NCBI RefSeq assembly: GCF_036010665.1 | Contig: NZ_CP108581.1 | Location: 1,677,501 to 1,741,500 of the forward strand | DNA: 64,000 nt | Source of the DNA: Microbispora sp. NBC_01189 | Lineage (GTDB): Bacteria; Actinomycetota; Actinomycetes; Streptosporangiales; Streptosporangiaceae | Reading direction: 5' to 3' | In this document: positions 1-8,733 of the stretch, piece by piece | Position numbering within the stretch: the stretch's first letter is position 1 | Layout of the letters: every line of letters begins with the position of its first letter | Made by a program: the position numbers and the translations under genes | The notes under the pieces: generated by a model | Told to the model about the DNA's origin: nothing | Databases searched by the model: none | Seen by the model: the letters and a program-made list of their open reading frames with translations, nothing else

Positions 1-888
1 GTCGGCCAGTGGGCCGGAGGCGGAGTTGAACAGCACGAGCAGGTTCTGGAACGACGGCACCTGGATCGTCCGCACGCCCGCGGTCGCCCTGGCTCGCAGG
101 AACAGTTCGGTGTTCAGCCGCTGCACGTAGCTCGCCTCGCCCCGCAGCAGCATCCGGTACGCCCGGTCGGGGTCGGGGGTGACGCGGAACTCGACGTTCC
201 GGTAGTGCGGGCCGTCCCAGCCCCCCCAGTAGCCGTCGAAGGCCCGCAGGACCAGCTCCTTCTCCCTGCCCTTCTTCCAGCTCGCCACCGTGTACGGCCC
301 CGAGCCCGCGTCGCGGCCGGCCTGGAACCACTTCGCGAGGTCGCCCGCGCCCGCCGCGTGGATGTCGTAGACGAACGCGGCGTAGCCGGAGGAGGCGATG
401 ATGTCGAGCGGGGCGGCGTACTTGAGGCGGAACTCCACGGTGAGCGGGTCCCGGACGACGATCTGCTGGACGGAGTCCCAGATGTAGGCCGCTCCGGCGC
501 CCAGCCGCCTGGTGCGCTCGACGGACGCCTTGACCGCCGCCGCGTCCACCGGCCGGCCGGTGTGGAAGACCACGCCCTCGCGCAACGTGAAGGTCCAGGT
601 CCTGCCGTCGGCCGACGACCTCCACGCCACCGCCAGGCGCGGGCCGGCCCGCCTCGTCCGGGGGTTGTACATCGTCAGCGAGTCGTAGATGTTCTCCATC
701 GCGACGATCTCGTTGGAGTAGGAACTGGCGGGGTCCCAGTCGGTGACGATGTCGAGATGGTGCAGGTAGACGAAGGTCGAGTCCTTCGCCGAGGACAGCC
801 CCGTGGCGGAGATCGCGGCGGGCTCACCCCCGCCGCATCCTGTGAGGGCCAGCACCGCCATCACGCCCAGGACGAGGAAACGGCGCAT
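1..888 (-). CDS. ABC transporter substrate-binding lipoprotein, family 5 (partial)
   Basis: This is a periplasmic-type solute receptor for a peptide or nickel-type ABC importer. Only the first 296 codons are inside the window and the C-terminus lies beyond base 1. The protein begins MRRFLVLGVMAVLALTGCGGG, a lipoprotein signal with the lipobox LTGC, so it should be lipid-anchored outside the membrane. It then reads DIVTDWDPASSYSNEIVAME and VVFHTGRPVDAAAVKASVER, the usual SBP_bac_5 landmarks. It is clearly paralogous to the complete receptor at 12370-14001, sharing WDPASSYSNEI, FHTG(R/K)PVDAA, AAYIW and GYWGGWDG. I chose the ATG at 888 because it precedes the signal peptide. Permease genes would be expected beyond the left edge. 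The family is certain; the ligand is unknown. Confidence 0.9.
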   Translation of the reverse strand, partial: MRRFLVLGVMAVLALTGCGGGEPAAISATGLSSAKDSTFVYLHHLDIVTDWDPASSYSNEIVAMENIYDSLTMYNPRTRRAGPRLAVAWRSSADGRTWTFTLREGVVFHTGRPVDAAAVKASVERTRRLGAGAAYIWDSVQQIVVRDPLTVEFRLKYAAPLDIIASSGYAAFVYDIHAAGAGDLAKWFQAGRDAGSGPYTVASWKKGREKELVLRAFDGYWGGWDGPHYRNVEFRVTPDPDRAYRMLLRGEASYVQRLNTELFLRARATAGVRTIQVPSFQNLLVLFNSASGPLAD

Positions 889-1062
889 GCGGGCGGGTCC
901 TTTCCGTGTCTAGCATGATCGAACCTACTGCAAGATCACGATTGGCCATGATATTTCCGGCAATTGATCACGAGGGCCGCGTGCCGGCGATCTCACTGCT
1001 AACCTCTATCTCTGTCGCAAAAGTGTCCAATGTGAGGCTTGTCTCTCACGTGGCGAGGTGCC
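889..1062. promoter_or_regulatory. Divergent intergenic region
   Basis: This 174-base gap separates two divergently transcribed genes, the receptor at 1-888 and the kinase-like gene at 1063, so it must hold both promoters. It is more AT-rich than its surroundings, especially around 925-965. I see no convincing operator palindrome. The kinase gene has a GAGG ribosome-binding core at 1055-1058. Confidence 0.4.
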
Positions 1063-3069
1063 ATGAGTGCGCGCGGGCGTGACCGGCCGATCAGGTCCCG
1101 GATCATCGGCCTGCTGCTCGTCCCCCTGTTCTCACTGGTCACGCTGTGGGCGGTTACCGCCGGTGTGACCATCGAGGAGAGCCTGAGCCTGCGCACGTAC
1201 AACACGCTGTGGTCCACGCTGCGCCAGCCCGCCGACTCCCTGATCGTCGAGCTGCAGGCGGAGCGGATGGCGACGGCCCGCTCCCTCGGCTCGCGGAGCC
1301 AGAGCGACCGTACGGCGCTGGGCCTGCAGCGGCAGCGCACCAACGCCGCCCGGGAGCGGGTGCGCACCCTGGCCCTGTCGCGGGAGTCCCGTTCCGCCAC
1401 CACCTCCGCCATGCGCGCGCAGGTGGACGAGATGCTGCAGGGGCTGGCCCGGGTGGACGAGATCCGCGCCGAGGTGGACGAGGGGCTGTCGGAGCGGCTG
1501 CACGCCATCGAGACCTACAACCTCGTCAGCGACGCGATCTACCGGATGCACTACAGCCTCGCTTTGATCAACGACATCCCGATCTACCAGCAGTCGCGGG
1601 TCGTGATCTCGCTGGGGTACGCAAAGGAGCTGCTGACCCGGGAGCAGGCCCTCGCCGCCTCCGCGTCGGGCGGGCTCACCGACGAGGAGCGCAAGCTTTT
1701 CACCCAGCTCGTGGGCAACCGGCGGTTCCTCATCGACCAGGCGCTGCCCGAGCTGGACACGAGCCTGCGGCAGCTCCACGTGAACCTGATCACCACGCCT
1801 CTCTACCAGCGGTTGCGGCTCCAGGAAGAGCAGATCATCAAGGCGCCGCGGATCTCGGTGCGTACGCAGCGAGTCTGGCAGTCGACCTCCGACGACCTCG
1901 CCGACTCGTTCCAGAAGGCGCAGACCGAGGCGGCGTCGATGCTCGCCCGCCGGGCCGCGCCGATCGCCGACTCGATCCTGCGGCGGGCCGTGCTGGCCGG
2001 CGGCTTCGGCCTCCTCGCGGTCGTCGCCTCGATCCTCATCTCGATGCACGTCGGCGGCCGTCTCGCCCGCGAGCTGGCCGGGCTGCGGCAGGCCGCGCTC
2101 GACCTCGCCAACCAGCGGCTGCCCCGGGTGCTGGCCAAGCTCAGAAGCGGCGACGAGGTCGACCTGGCGACGGAGGCGCCGCCGATCCGGACCCTGGGCG
2201 GCACCGCCGAGATCCAGGACGTGGGGCGGGCGTTCTCGACCGTCCAGCAGGCCGCGGTGGAGGCCGCGATCGGACAGGCCCGCCTGCAGCGCGGGGTCAG
2301 CCAGGTCTTCCTCAATCTCGCCCGGCGCAGCCAGACGCTGCTGCACCGGCAGCGCACCCAGCTCCACGGCATGCAGCGGTACGCGACCGAACCGGACATG
2401 CTGGAGGAGCTGTTCCGGCTCGACCACCTGACGACCCGCATGCGCCGCCACGCCGAGGGCCTGATCATCCTGTCCGGCTCGGTCCCGGGCCGCGCCTGGC
2501 GCAAGCCCGTCCCGATGTACGACGTCGTACGCGGCGCCGCGGCCGAGGTCGAGGACTACGCCCGGGTGAACGTGCTGCCGATGGAGGAGCACGGGCTCGA
2601 CGGGTCCGCGGTCGCCGACGTCATCCACCTGATCGCCGAGCTGATCGAGAACGCCACCGTCTACTCTCCGCCGCACACGCCGGTCGCGGTACGCGGCGAG
2701 ATCGTGGGCACCGGCTTCGCCGTGGAGATCGAGGACCGCGGGCTCGGGCTGACCAAAGAACGGCTCGCGGAGCTGAACGAGCGCCTGGCGAACGCCCCCG
2801 AGTTCGACATCGCGGACACCGACCGCATGGGGCTGTTCGTCGTCGCGCGCCTGGCCGCCCGGCGGGACGTCCGCGTCACCCTGCGGCCCTCGCCCTACGG
2901 AGGAACGACCGCCATCGTGCTGATCCCATCCGCGCTCATGGTCTGTCCGAAGGACGACGACCTCACCCGCCTGCGGACGGAGGAGGTCACCCCGGAGGAC
3001 ATCATTCTCGCCTCGTTCAACCGGGGGCCCAAGAACGACAAGAACACCGGCCAGGAGGACCCGAGGTGA
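1063..3069 (+). CDS. Nitrate/nitrite-sensing-type histidine kinase-like membrane protein (CvnA-like)
   Basis: This is a membrane signalling protein of 668 residues. An N-terminal transmembrane helix (about residues 15-37, LLLVPLFSLVTLWAVTAGV) is followed by a large helical extracytoplasmic sensor of the NIT type. A second transmembrane helix follows (about 305-327), then a HAMP-like linker, and a C-terminal HATPase region with LIAELIENATVYSPP (N box), EIEDRGLGLT (G1) and RMGLFVVARLA (G2). No canonical phosphoacceptor HisKA box is evident, as is common for conservon CvnA proteins. I chose the ATG at 1063 over the upstream TTG at 1039 because GAGG lies just before it. Its stop overlaps the DUF742 start, so the two are translationally coupled. 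Confidence 0.88.
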   Translation: MSARGRDRPIRSRIIGLLLVPLFSLVTLWAVTAGVTIEESLSLRTYNTLWSTLRQPADSLIVELQAERMATARSLGSRSQSDRTALGLQRQRTNAARERVRTLALSRESRSATTSAMRAQVDEMLQGLARVDEIRAEVDEGLSERLHAIETYNLVSDAIYRMHYSLALINDIPIYQQSRVVISLGYAKELLTREQALAASASGGLTDEERKLFTQLVGNRRFLIDQALPELDTSLRQLHVNLITTPLYQRLRLQEEQIIKAPRISVRTQRVWQSTSDDLADSFQKAQTEAASMLARRAAPIADSILRRAVLAGGFGLLAVVASILISMHVGGRLARELAGLRQAALDLANQRLPRVLAKLRSGDEVDLATEAPPIRTLGGTAEIQDVGRAFSTVQQAAVEAAIGQARLQRGVSQVFLNLARRSQTLLHRQRTQLHGMQRYATEPDMLEELFRLDHLTTRMRRHAEGLIILSGSVPGRAWRKPVPMYDVVRGAAAEVEDYARVNVLPMEEHGLDGSAVADVIHLIAELIENATVYSPPHTPVAVRGEIVGTGFAVEIEDRGLGLTKERLAELNERLANAPEFDIADTDRMGLFVVARLAARRDVRVTLRPSPYGGTTAIVLIPSALMVCPKDDDLTRLRTEEVTPEDIILASFNRGPKNDKNTGQEDPR

Positions 3070-3443
3070 GCGACCGCATGCAGGACCAGTGGCTGGACGA
3101 GGACGCGGGGCCCGTCGTCCCGGCCTACGCCCTGACCCGCGGGCGCGTCCGGCCGTCCAACAAGGACATCGACATCGTCGCGATCGTGACCGCGATCGGC
3201 GGGCCGACGCCGGTCAGCCTCGGCCCGGAGCAGTGGATGATCCTCAGCCTGTGCGCGCGGGCGGCGTCGCTCGCGGACATCGCCGTGGCCATCGATCTGC
3301 CGCTCGGCGTCGTACGGGTGCTCGTGGGCGACCTCCACGAGCAGGGGCTCGTGGAGGTGCGCCCGCCCGCCAACGTCGCGCGTTTCCCGACCGAGAAGCT
3401 GAAGCTCCTCACCGAGGTGATCGGGGGACTGCAGGCCCTGTGA
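3066..3443 (+). CDS. DUF742 protein (CvnC-like)
   Basis: This 125-residue protein is a small winged-helix-like DUF742 member. The core reads TAIGGPTPVSLGPEQWMILSLC, then SLADIAVAIDLPLGVVRVLV, and ends with FPTEKLKLLTEVIGGLQAL. In Streptomyces conservons DUF742 (CvnC) lies in a cvnABCD operon with a kinase-like protein, a roadblock protein and a small GTPase. Here it starts at a GTG that overlaps the kinase-like stop, with GAGG (3063-3066) immediately before or overlapping it. The roadblock and GTPase genes are absent; the next gene is convergent and overlaps this 3' end by 35 bases. The family is certain. The role, probably a scaffold in membrane-associated signalling, is inferred. Confidence 0.88.
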   Translation: MSDRMQDQWLDEDAGPVVPAYALTRGRVRPSNKDIDIVAIVTAIGGPTPVSLGPEQWMILSLCARAASLADIAVAIDLPLGVVRVLVGDLHEQGLVEVRPPANVARFPTEKLKLLTEVIGGLQAL

Positions 3444-5163
3444 TCTCCGGTTCCCCGATCGCGTGGGGGTAGTGGCGCCGGGCGTGCCCGGGGGTGATGT
3501 ATCCCTCCCGCAGGTCCGCGCGCACGGCCTCCGGGTCGCGTTCCTCCGGCGGGCCGTACCCGCCGCCCGAGCCGGTGCGCAGGTGTACGACCGCGCCCTT
3601 CGGCAGGAAGATCCGCGTCTTCAGCGAGAACTCCTCGGCCCGCCCGTCGGGATACTCCACGGTCAGCCGGTTGGGCCTGCCCCGCAGGCCGCCCTCCAGG
3701 CCCCAGGGCGCGAGCGCCGTCCTGGCCAGGCCCGCGGTGAGGTACTGGTCCTCCAGGATCCGGAAAGACAGGTCGAGCCCGAGCCCGCCGCGGTGGCGGC
3801 CCGGGCCGCCGGAGTCCTCGGCCAGCGCAAGCCGTTCGATCCGCCAGGGGTTGCGCGCCTCCCAGACCTCGGCCGGGGTGAAGCGGGTGGCCGACTCGGA
3901 GATGTACATCAGCGCGCTCGCGCCGTCGGCGGACCGTGAGGCGCCCTGCCCGACGGGGTGCGGAGCGCCGTCCGCCCAGGGTTCTCCGGTGGCCTCGCGG
4001 TTGCCCCACCACACCAGGGCGTTGATGTCCCCGCCGCTCGCGGCGGGCACCGATCCCGGCACGGCTTCGGCGAGCGCCCTGATGATCAGCTCGATGGCGT
4101 GGTCGGAGGGGATGCCGTACATGAAGCAGGGCGCGGGCCGCACGGGATGGAACAGCGAGCCCGGCCGGGTGAGCAGTTCCAGCGGGCGGAAGTGGCCCTC
4201 GTTGGGCTGCTCGCCCGCCCCGGCGAGGAAGGACACCGCGATTCGCACCGCCGCCACCGTCGAGGGCAGCGGGCAGTTCACCGGCCCGCCCACCTGGTCG
4301 GGGCAGCCGGTCAGGTCGACGGTCACCGACGAGCCGTCCACGACGACCTCGACGCCGAACGGGATCGGCCGGTCGGTCACGCCGTCGGAGTCGATCACGC
4401 TGGACGCCTGGTAGACGCCGTCGGGCAGGCGCTCGAACCAGCCGCGCACCAGCGCCTCGCCGTGCGCGTACATCCGGGCCACGCACCGGCGGAAGACGCC
4501 GAGGCCGTGCCGCCGCACGAGCGCGCCGAGGGCCTCGGCCCCGGTCCGCGCCCCGGCGACCATCGCGTTGATGTCCCCGATGACCATCTCGGGCATCCGG
4601 CTGTTGGCGAGGATCATCCGGTAGACGTCGCTGACGAGGCGCCCGGCATCGTACAGCTTGACCCCGGGGAAGATCGTGCCCTCCTGGTGGACGTCGATCG
4701 TGTCGGTGCAGTAGGGGTCCTTGCCGCCGATGTCGAGCCAGTGGGCCTTGATCACCGAGTAGCCGGCCAGCACGTCCTCGTGGAAGATCGGCACCACCAT
4801 CGCCGCGTCCTGGGGATGTGAGCCGGTGCCGTACGGATCGTTGTAGAGGATGACGTCGCCGGGGCTGAGCGCGGCGGGCCCGCCGACGCCGTCGACGGCC
4901 TCCCGCACGCAGAAGCCGAGCGTGCCCATGAACGCCGGCAGCGTCGGGGCCTGCGCCAGCATGCACATGTCGGCGTCGTAGAAGGCGACCGCGAAGTCCA
5001 GCGCCTCGTAGATGATCGGCGAGAACGCGGTGCGGATCAGCGACTGCTTCATCTGGTCGGCGGCGGCGCCCAGGCCCTGCCGGATGATCTCGGTGGTGAC
5101 CGGGTCGGCGCCGTCGCCCAGCCCGGGGTGGACCTCCGCGTAGCGGGTGCGGACGACGCTCAT
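3409..5163 (-). CDS. hyuB: Hydantoinase B / oxoprolinase-type subunit
   Basis: This is the B subunit of an ATP-dependent hydantoinase or oxoprolinase, 584 residues and the usual family length. Landmarks are DPVTTEIIRQGLGAAADQMK at the N-terminus, IIYEALDFAVAFYDAD, GDVILYNDPYGTGSHPQD, HWLDIGGKDP, FLPKGAVVHLRTGSGGGYGPP and the C-terminal DLREGYITPGHAR. With HyuA it would open a cyclic amide ring using ATP. The ATG at 5163 overlaps the HyuA stop by four bases (ATGA), which fixes the start; the open frame continues further upstream without homology. Its 3' end overlaps the convergent DUF742 gene. The substrate is not readable from sequence: hydantoins, 5-oxoproline and related cyclic ureides are all known in the family. 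Confidence 0.93.
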   Translation of the reverse strand: MSVVRTRYAEVHPGLGDGADPVTTEIIRQGLGAAADQMKQSLIRTAFSPIIYEALDFAVAFYDADMCMLAQAPTLPAFMGTLGFCVREAVDGVGGPAALSPGDVILYNDPYGTGSHPQDAAMVVPIFHEDVLAGYSVIKAHWLDIGGKDPYCTDTIDVHQEGTIFPGVKLYDAGRLVSDVYRMILANSRMPEMVIGDINAMVAGARTGAEALGALVRRHGLGVFRRCVARMYAHGEALVRGWFERLPDGVYQASSVIDSDGVTDRPIPFGVEVVVDGSSVTVDLTGCPDQVGGPVNCPLPSTVAAVRIAVSFLAGAGEQPNEGHFRPLELLTRPGSLFHPVRPAPCFMYGIPSDHAIELIIRALAEAVPGSVPAASGGDINALVWWGNREATGEPWADGAPHPVGQGASRSADGASALMYISESATRFTPAEVWEARNPWRIERLALAEDSGGPGRHRGGLGLDLSFRILEDQYLTAGLARTALAPWGLEGGLRGRPNRLTVEYPDGRAEEFSLKTRIFLPKGAVVHLRTGSGGGYGPPEERDPEAVRADLREGYITPGHARRHYPHAIGEPEITGPAVPRSPR

Positions 5164-7178
5164 CGCCGTTCCTTCCTTGTGATCACGAGGCTGCCGCTCT
5201 CGTGCGTCTCCACGGCGAAGCCGGCGTCCACGTAGGTGGTCGCGGTCGGCTCCACCACCAGCAGGGGGCCCTCGGCCACGCCGCGCAGGTCCTCCCGGCG
5301 GACGACCGGAGCCTCGGCGAAGGACTCCCGGCGGAACGACCACAGCCGCGTCGTCCGCCGCCCGGCCCCCGGCTCGCCGGACGGCGGGGCCGGCACCAGG
5401 GGGCGGGCGTCGTCGAGCACGATCCGGCTGGTCGCCCGTACGGTGACGACCTCCAGCGGGTCGGGCAGGGTGTGGCCGAAGGCCCGGTGGTAGGCCTCGG
5501 AGAACCGGGCGGACACGGCCGCCACGTCGTCGTCTCCCAGGCGCACCGGGATCGTCAGCGTGTGCTCCTGTCCCCGGTGGCGCAGGTCGAGATCGACCTC
5601 CCGGACGGCCTCCGGCTGCGCGAGCCGTTCGAAGAGCGTCTCCGCCAGCCGTCCGACCACCGGCAGCGCCGCGTCGTCCAGGGGACGCACCAGGGTGCGG
5701 GCGGCCGAGCGGACGACGTCGGCCTGCACCAGCCCGACTGCGGAGAAGTTGCCCGCGTTGGGCGGCACGACGACGGTGTCCACGTCGAGTTCGTCGGCGA
5801 GCAGGCAGCCGAACACCGGCCCGGCGCCGCCGAAGGCGACGACGGCCGCGCCGCGCGGGTCCACGCCCCGCTCCACGGTCACGCCGCGCACGGCCTGGGC
5901 CATGTGCGCGGCGGCGATCCTGATCACGCCCACCGCGACCGCGTCCACGCCGTCGATGCCGGTCGGGCCCGCCAGCGGCGCGAGCGCGCGGGCCGCCGCG
6001 TCCTCGGACAGCTCGATGCCGCCCGAGATGTGCCCGCGCGGGATCATGCCGAGGTGCAGGGCCGCGTCGGTGACCGTCGGCTCGGTCCCGCCGCGCCCGT
6101 AGCAGGCGGGCCCGGGGTCGGCGCCCGCGCTGCGCGGGCCGACCCGCAGCAGGCCGCCCGCGTCGGCGTACGCCACGGACCCGCCGCCCGCGCCCACGGA
6201 CCGCACGTCCACCCAGGGGCTCTGCAGCGGCAGGCCGACGACCTCGCCCTGGTAGAGCAGCGGCAGCCGTCCGTCCTCGACGAGCGCGGTGTCGAAGCTG
6301 GTGCCACCGACGTCGGCGGCCACCGCCGTGCCGATGCCGAGAGAGGGCCCGAGGGAGGCGGCGAGGCGGGCGGTCGCGGCGGCCCCGGCCACCGGGCCGG
6401 ACAGGATCGTCTCGAACGGCCGGGCCGCGGCCTCGGCCAGCGTCAGCGCCCCGCCACCGGAACGGGTGACGAGCAGGTCGCCGGCGAAGCCCCTGGCCCG
6501 CAGCTCGCGGTCGAGGTCGTGCAGGTAGGGGCCCATCCGGTGCCGGACGAACGCGTCCACGACCGTGGTGCAGGTGCGCTCGTACTCCCGGTACTCCCCC
6601 GAGACCTCGTGCGACAGCGAGACCGGCCCGGTGAACCCGGCCCGCGCGAGCAGCTCGGCGACCCTCGTCTCGTGCGCGGCGTTCGCGTAGGAGTTCACCA
6701 GCACGATCGCGACGGCGTCCACGCCCTCGGCCGCGAAGACCTCCGCGGCCCGCCGCACATCCTCCGGCTCCAGGTTCCGTACGACCGAGCCGTCGGCGGC
6801 CACCCGTTCGGTCACCTCCAGGCGCAGCCGGCGGGGCACGAGCGGCGGCGGCGGGGTCCAGAACAGGTCGTAGGGATCGTCGCGGTCGCCGCGGCGGATC
6901 TCCAGCACGTCGCGGAACCCGGCCGTGGTGATCAGGCCGACGGTCGCGCCGCGCCGTTCGAGCAGGGCGTTCAGGCCGACGGTGGTGCCGTGCACGAAGT
7001 GGCGGCAGCGGGCGAGCAGGTCCGGCGGCACGGCCGCGTCGACCGCGGCGAGCACCCCGCGCTCCGGCGCCGCCGGCGTCGTGGGCCGCTTGGCGACCCT
7101 GATCTCGCCGGTCGCGGCGTCGTGCAGGACGAGGTCGGTGAAGGTGCCGCCGACGTCCACTCCGATCACGGTGGTCAT
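5160..7178 (-). CDS. hyuA: Hydantoinase A / oxoprolinase-type subunit
   Basis: This is the ATP-binding A subunit of a hydantoinase or oxoprolinase, 672 residues. It opens with TTVIGVDVGGTFTDLVLHD, the actin-like phosphate-1 motif, then FVHGTTVGLNALLERRGA, ILSGPVAGAAATARLA and VAADVGGTSFDTALVEDGRL. The C-terminal half holds VVAFGGAGPVFGCLLADEL and PPNAGNFSAVGL. No ribosome-binding site is obvious before the ATG at 7178 or the GTG at 7187; I chose the ATG because family members start right before the IGVDVGGTFTD motif. It is followed by hyuB with a 4-base overlap and preceded 49 bases upstream by a PucR regulator gene on the same strand. Acetophenone or acetone carboxylase subunits are more distant alternatives. 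Confidence 0.93.
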   Translation of the reverse strand: MTTVIGVDVGGTFTDLVLHDAATGEIRVAKRPTTPAAPERGVLAAVDAAVPPDLLARCRHFVHGTTVGLNALLERRGATVGLITTAGFRDVLEIRRGDRDDPYDLFWTPPPPLVPRRLRLEVTERVAADGSVVRNLEPEDVRRAAEVFAAEGVDAVAIVLVNSYANAAHETRVAELLARAGFTGPVSLSHEVSGEYREYERTCTTVVDAFVRHRMGPYLHDLDRELRARGFAGDLLVTRSGGGALTLAEAAARPFETILSGPVAGAAATARLAASLGPSLGIGTAVAADVGGTSFDTALVEDGRLPLLYQGEVVGLPLQSPWVDVRSVGAGGGSVAYADAGGLLRVGPRSAGADPGPACYGRGGTEPTVTDAALHLGMIPRGHISGGIELSEDAAARALAPLAGPTGIDGVDAVAVGVIRIAAAHMAQAVRGVTVERGVDPRGAAVVAFGGAGPVFGCLLADELDVDTVVVPPNAGNFSAVGLVQADVVRSAARTLVRPLDDAALPVVGRLAETLFERLAQPEAVREVDLDLRHRGQEHTLTIPVRLGDDDVAAVSARFSEAYHRAFGHTLPDPLEVVTVRATSRIVLDDARPLVPAPPSGEPGAGRRTTRLWSFRRESFAEAPVVRREDLRGVAEGPLLVVEPTATTYVDAGFAVETHESGSLVITRKERR

Positions 7179-7227
7179 GCCCGGCACGGTAGGACGGGGC
7201 GCACGCCGCGTCGATGTGTCCTCACGA

Positions 7228-8733
7228 CTACGTGATCGGCGTTGTTGTCCCCGGGAGACAGTCGTGGTCGAGCACGACGTGGCAGGCGAGCTGGAGCGCG
7301 AAGCGGGTCTGCGGATCGGACAGGTCGGCGTCGAGCGTCTCGGCGATGCGCCTGATCCGGTGGGCCACCGCGTTGGGGTGCAGGCTGAGCAGCTCCGCCG
7401 CCCTGGTCCGGGACCCCCAGCAGTCCAGGTACGCCTTCAGGGTGGGCACGGCATGGGCGCTGAGGGCGCCGAGGCGCTCCAGCGGAGCGAGCAGGTCGCG
7501 GGCGGCCATCAGGGCGCTCTCGCTGCCGCCCAGCTCCGCGAGGAGCGCGTGCACCCCCAGCCGGTCGAACGCGACGGTCTGCCCCGCCTCCGCGCGGGCG
7601 GCGGCGGCGCGGGCCTGCGACACCGTGCGGCGCAGCCCGTCGGGCCCCGCCTGGCAGGTCCCCACTCCCGCGCCCAGGCCCGTGTCGATGCCCGTTTCGA
7701 TGCCCGTGTCGATGCCCGTGTCGATGCCCGCCGGCCTTCCGGCGGGCGCACGGGCGGTCGTCCGCTCGTCGGTGGTGAGGACCACGAGCACGCCGTCCTG
7801 CCACCGGGTGACCAGCGGCGGCGCGGCCAGATCGGCGGCCTCGCCGAGGCCTAGCAGGCCGGGCAGGGCCGCGCCGGCCGCCGCGCGCGCCTCCCGGAGC
7901 ACGGCGTCGGCCACCCCGGCCACGGAGGAGGCCACGGAGGAGGCGACGGAGGAGGCGACGGGGTCGCGCAGGAAGACCGCGACGTGCCAGCCCTCGACGG
8001 GCACGCCCGCGTGCCGGGCGCGGCGGGCGGCGGCCCCGCCGTCCCTGGCGCCGAGCAGGGCCAGCAGCGCGCGCTCGCGGGCCGCCTCCGCCTCGCGGGC
8101 GGCCGCCCGCACCCGGCCGAGCGTGGTGGCGACGACCTGGGCGACGATCGCCGCCGCAGGGTCCTCGCCGTCCCAGCACACGTAGCCGTCCGGCCGTCCG
8201 CCGATCCGGATCACGGTCGCGTTCGCCCCCGGCGCGGCCAGGCCGGACGCCCGGTAGGCGACCCCGACCGAGGCGGAGGCCGCGCGCAGGATGTCGTCCT
8301 CGCCCGCGCCCTCCATCGCGCCGAGCCCGTCGATCGCCTCCCGCGTGCGGCGCAGCAGCAGCCCGGGGTCGGCGCGCACGGCGGCGCTGAGGCCGAGCAC
8401 AGTGTCCGACAGGGAGTGGCCGGAGGCCCCGGCGAGCAGGGCGACCCTCTCCCGCCGGGCCACCTCCACCATCTCCGGGGAGGTGCCGGAGGGGCCCGGC
8501 AGCACGATCCCGGCGAGGCCGCGTCCCCCCGCCAGGCGCAGCGCGCCGGGCACGTCGCACGACCGCATGGCGTGGCGGGACAGGATCGCCAGCGCGCCGG
8601 GGGCCGCCTCGGCGAGTTCGCGCATCTCGTCGACGAGGACGACGCTGTCGACCTCCCGGGCGTCCCAGGGCCCGGCGACGAGCGTCAGCCGCCGGCCCGC
8701 GGGGGTCCTCAGCAGGTCACTGACGCGGCGCAT
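7228..8733 (-). CDS. PucR-family transcriptional regulator
   Basis: This 501-residue regulator has an N-terminal PucR sensor-like region ([19 protein letters not shown] onward), a central GGDEF-like or CdaR-type region and a C-terminal HTH_30 domain. The latter reads LKAYLDCWGSRTRAAELLSLHPNA and then VAHRIRRIAETL. PucR-type proteins control purine, allantoin and amino-acid catabolic genes, so control of the surrounding hydantoinase operon is likely. I chose the ATG at 8733 because GGAGGTGAG lies about eight bases upstream; a GTG exists at 8745. The gene overlaps the preceding ATPase gene by 17 bases. Two in-frame 12-bp tandem repeats, encoding TGID-like and SVAS units, sit in its middle and look like interdomain linkers. 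Confidence 0.9.
   Translation of the reverse strand: MRRVSDLLRTPAGRRLTLVAGPWDAREVDSVVLVDEMRELAEAAPGALAILSRHAMRSCDVPGALRLAGGRGLAGIVLPGPSGTSPEMVEVARRERVALLAGASGHSLSDTVLGLSAAVRADPGLLLRRTREAIDGLGAMEGAGEDDILRAASASVGVAYRASGLAAPGANATVIRIGGRPDGYVCWDGEDPAAAIVAQVVATTLGRVRAAAREAEAARERALLALLGARDGGAAARRARHAGVPVEGWHVAVFLRDPVASSVASSVASSVAGVADAVLREARAAAGAALPGLLGLGEAADLAAPPLVTRWQDGVLVVLTTDERTTARAPAGRPAGIDTGIDTGIETGIDTGLGAGVGTCQAGPDGLRRTVSQARAAAARAEAGQTVAFDRLGVHALLAELGGSESALMAARDLLAPLERLGALSAHAVPTLKAYLDCWGSRTRAAELLSLHPNAVAHRIRRIAETLDADLSDPQTRFALQLACHVVLDHDCLPGTTTPIT
7681..7728. repeat. 12-bp tandem repeat inside pucR
   Basis: Four consecutive copies of a 12-base unit, cgtgtcgatgcc with one variant base, encode a run of D-T-G-I units in the first PucR protein. 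The period is a multiple of three, so copy-number change would keep the frame. Confidence 0.9.
7919..7966. repeat. Second 12-bp tandem repeat inside pucR
   Basis: About three and a half copies of gccacggaggag, or gcgacggaggag, encode repeated V-A-S-S units. This is a separate repeat from the one 200 bases away in the same gene. Confidence 0.88.

Noticed and set aside
205-918. A 237-codon plus-strand frame across the substrate-binding gene
   Set aside because: It is antisense to a clear lipoprotein gene and has no domain; its composition is typical of a high-GC shadow frame.
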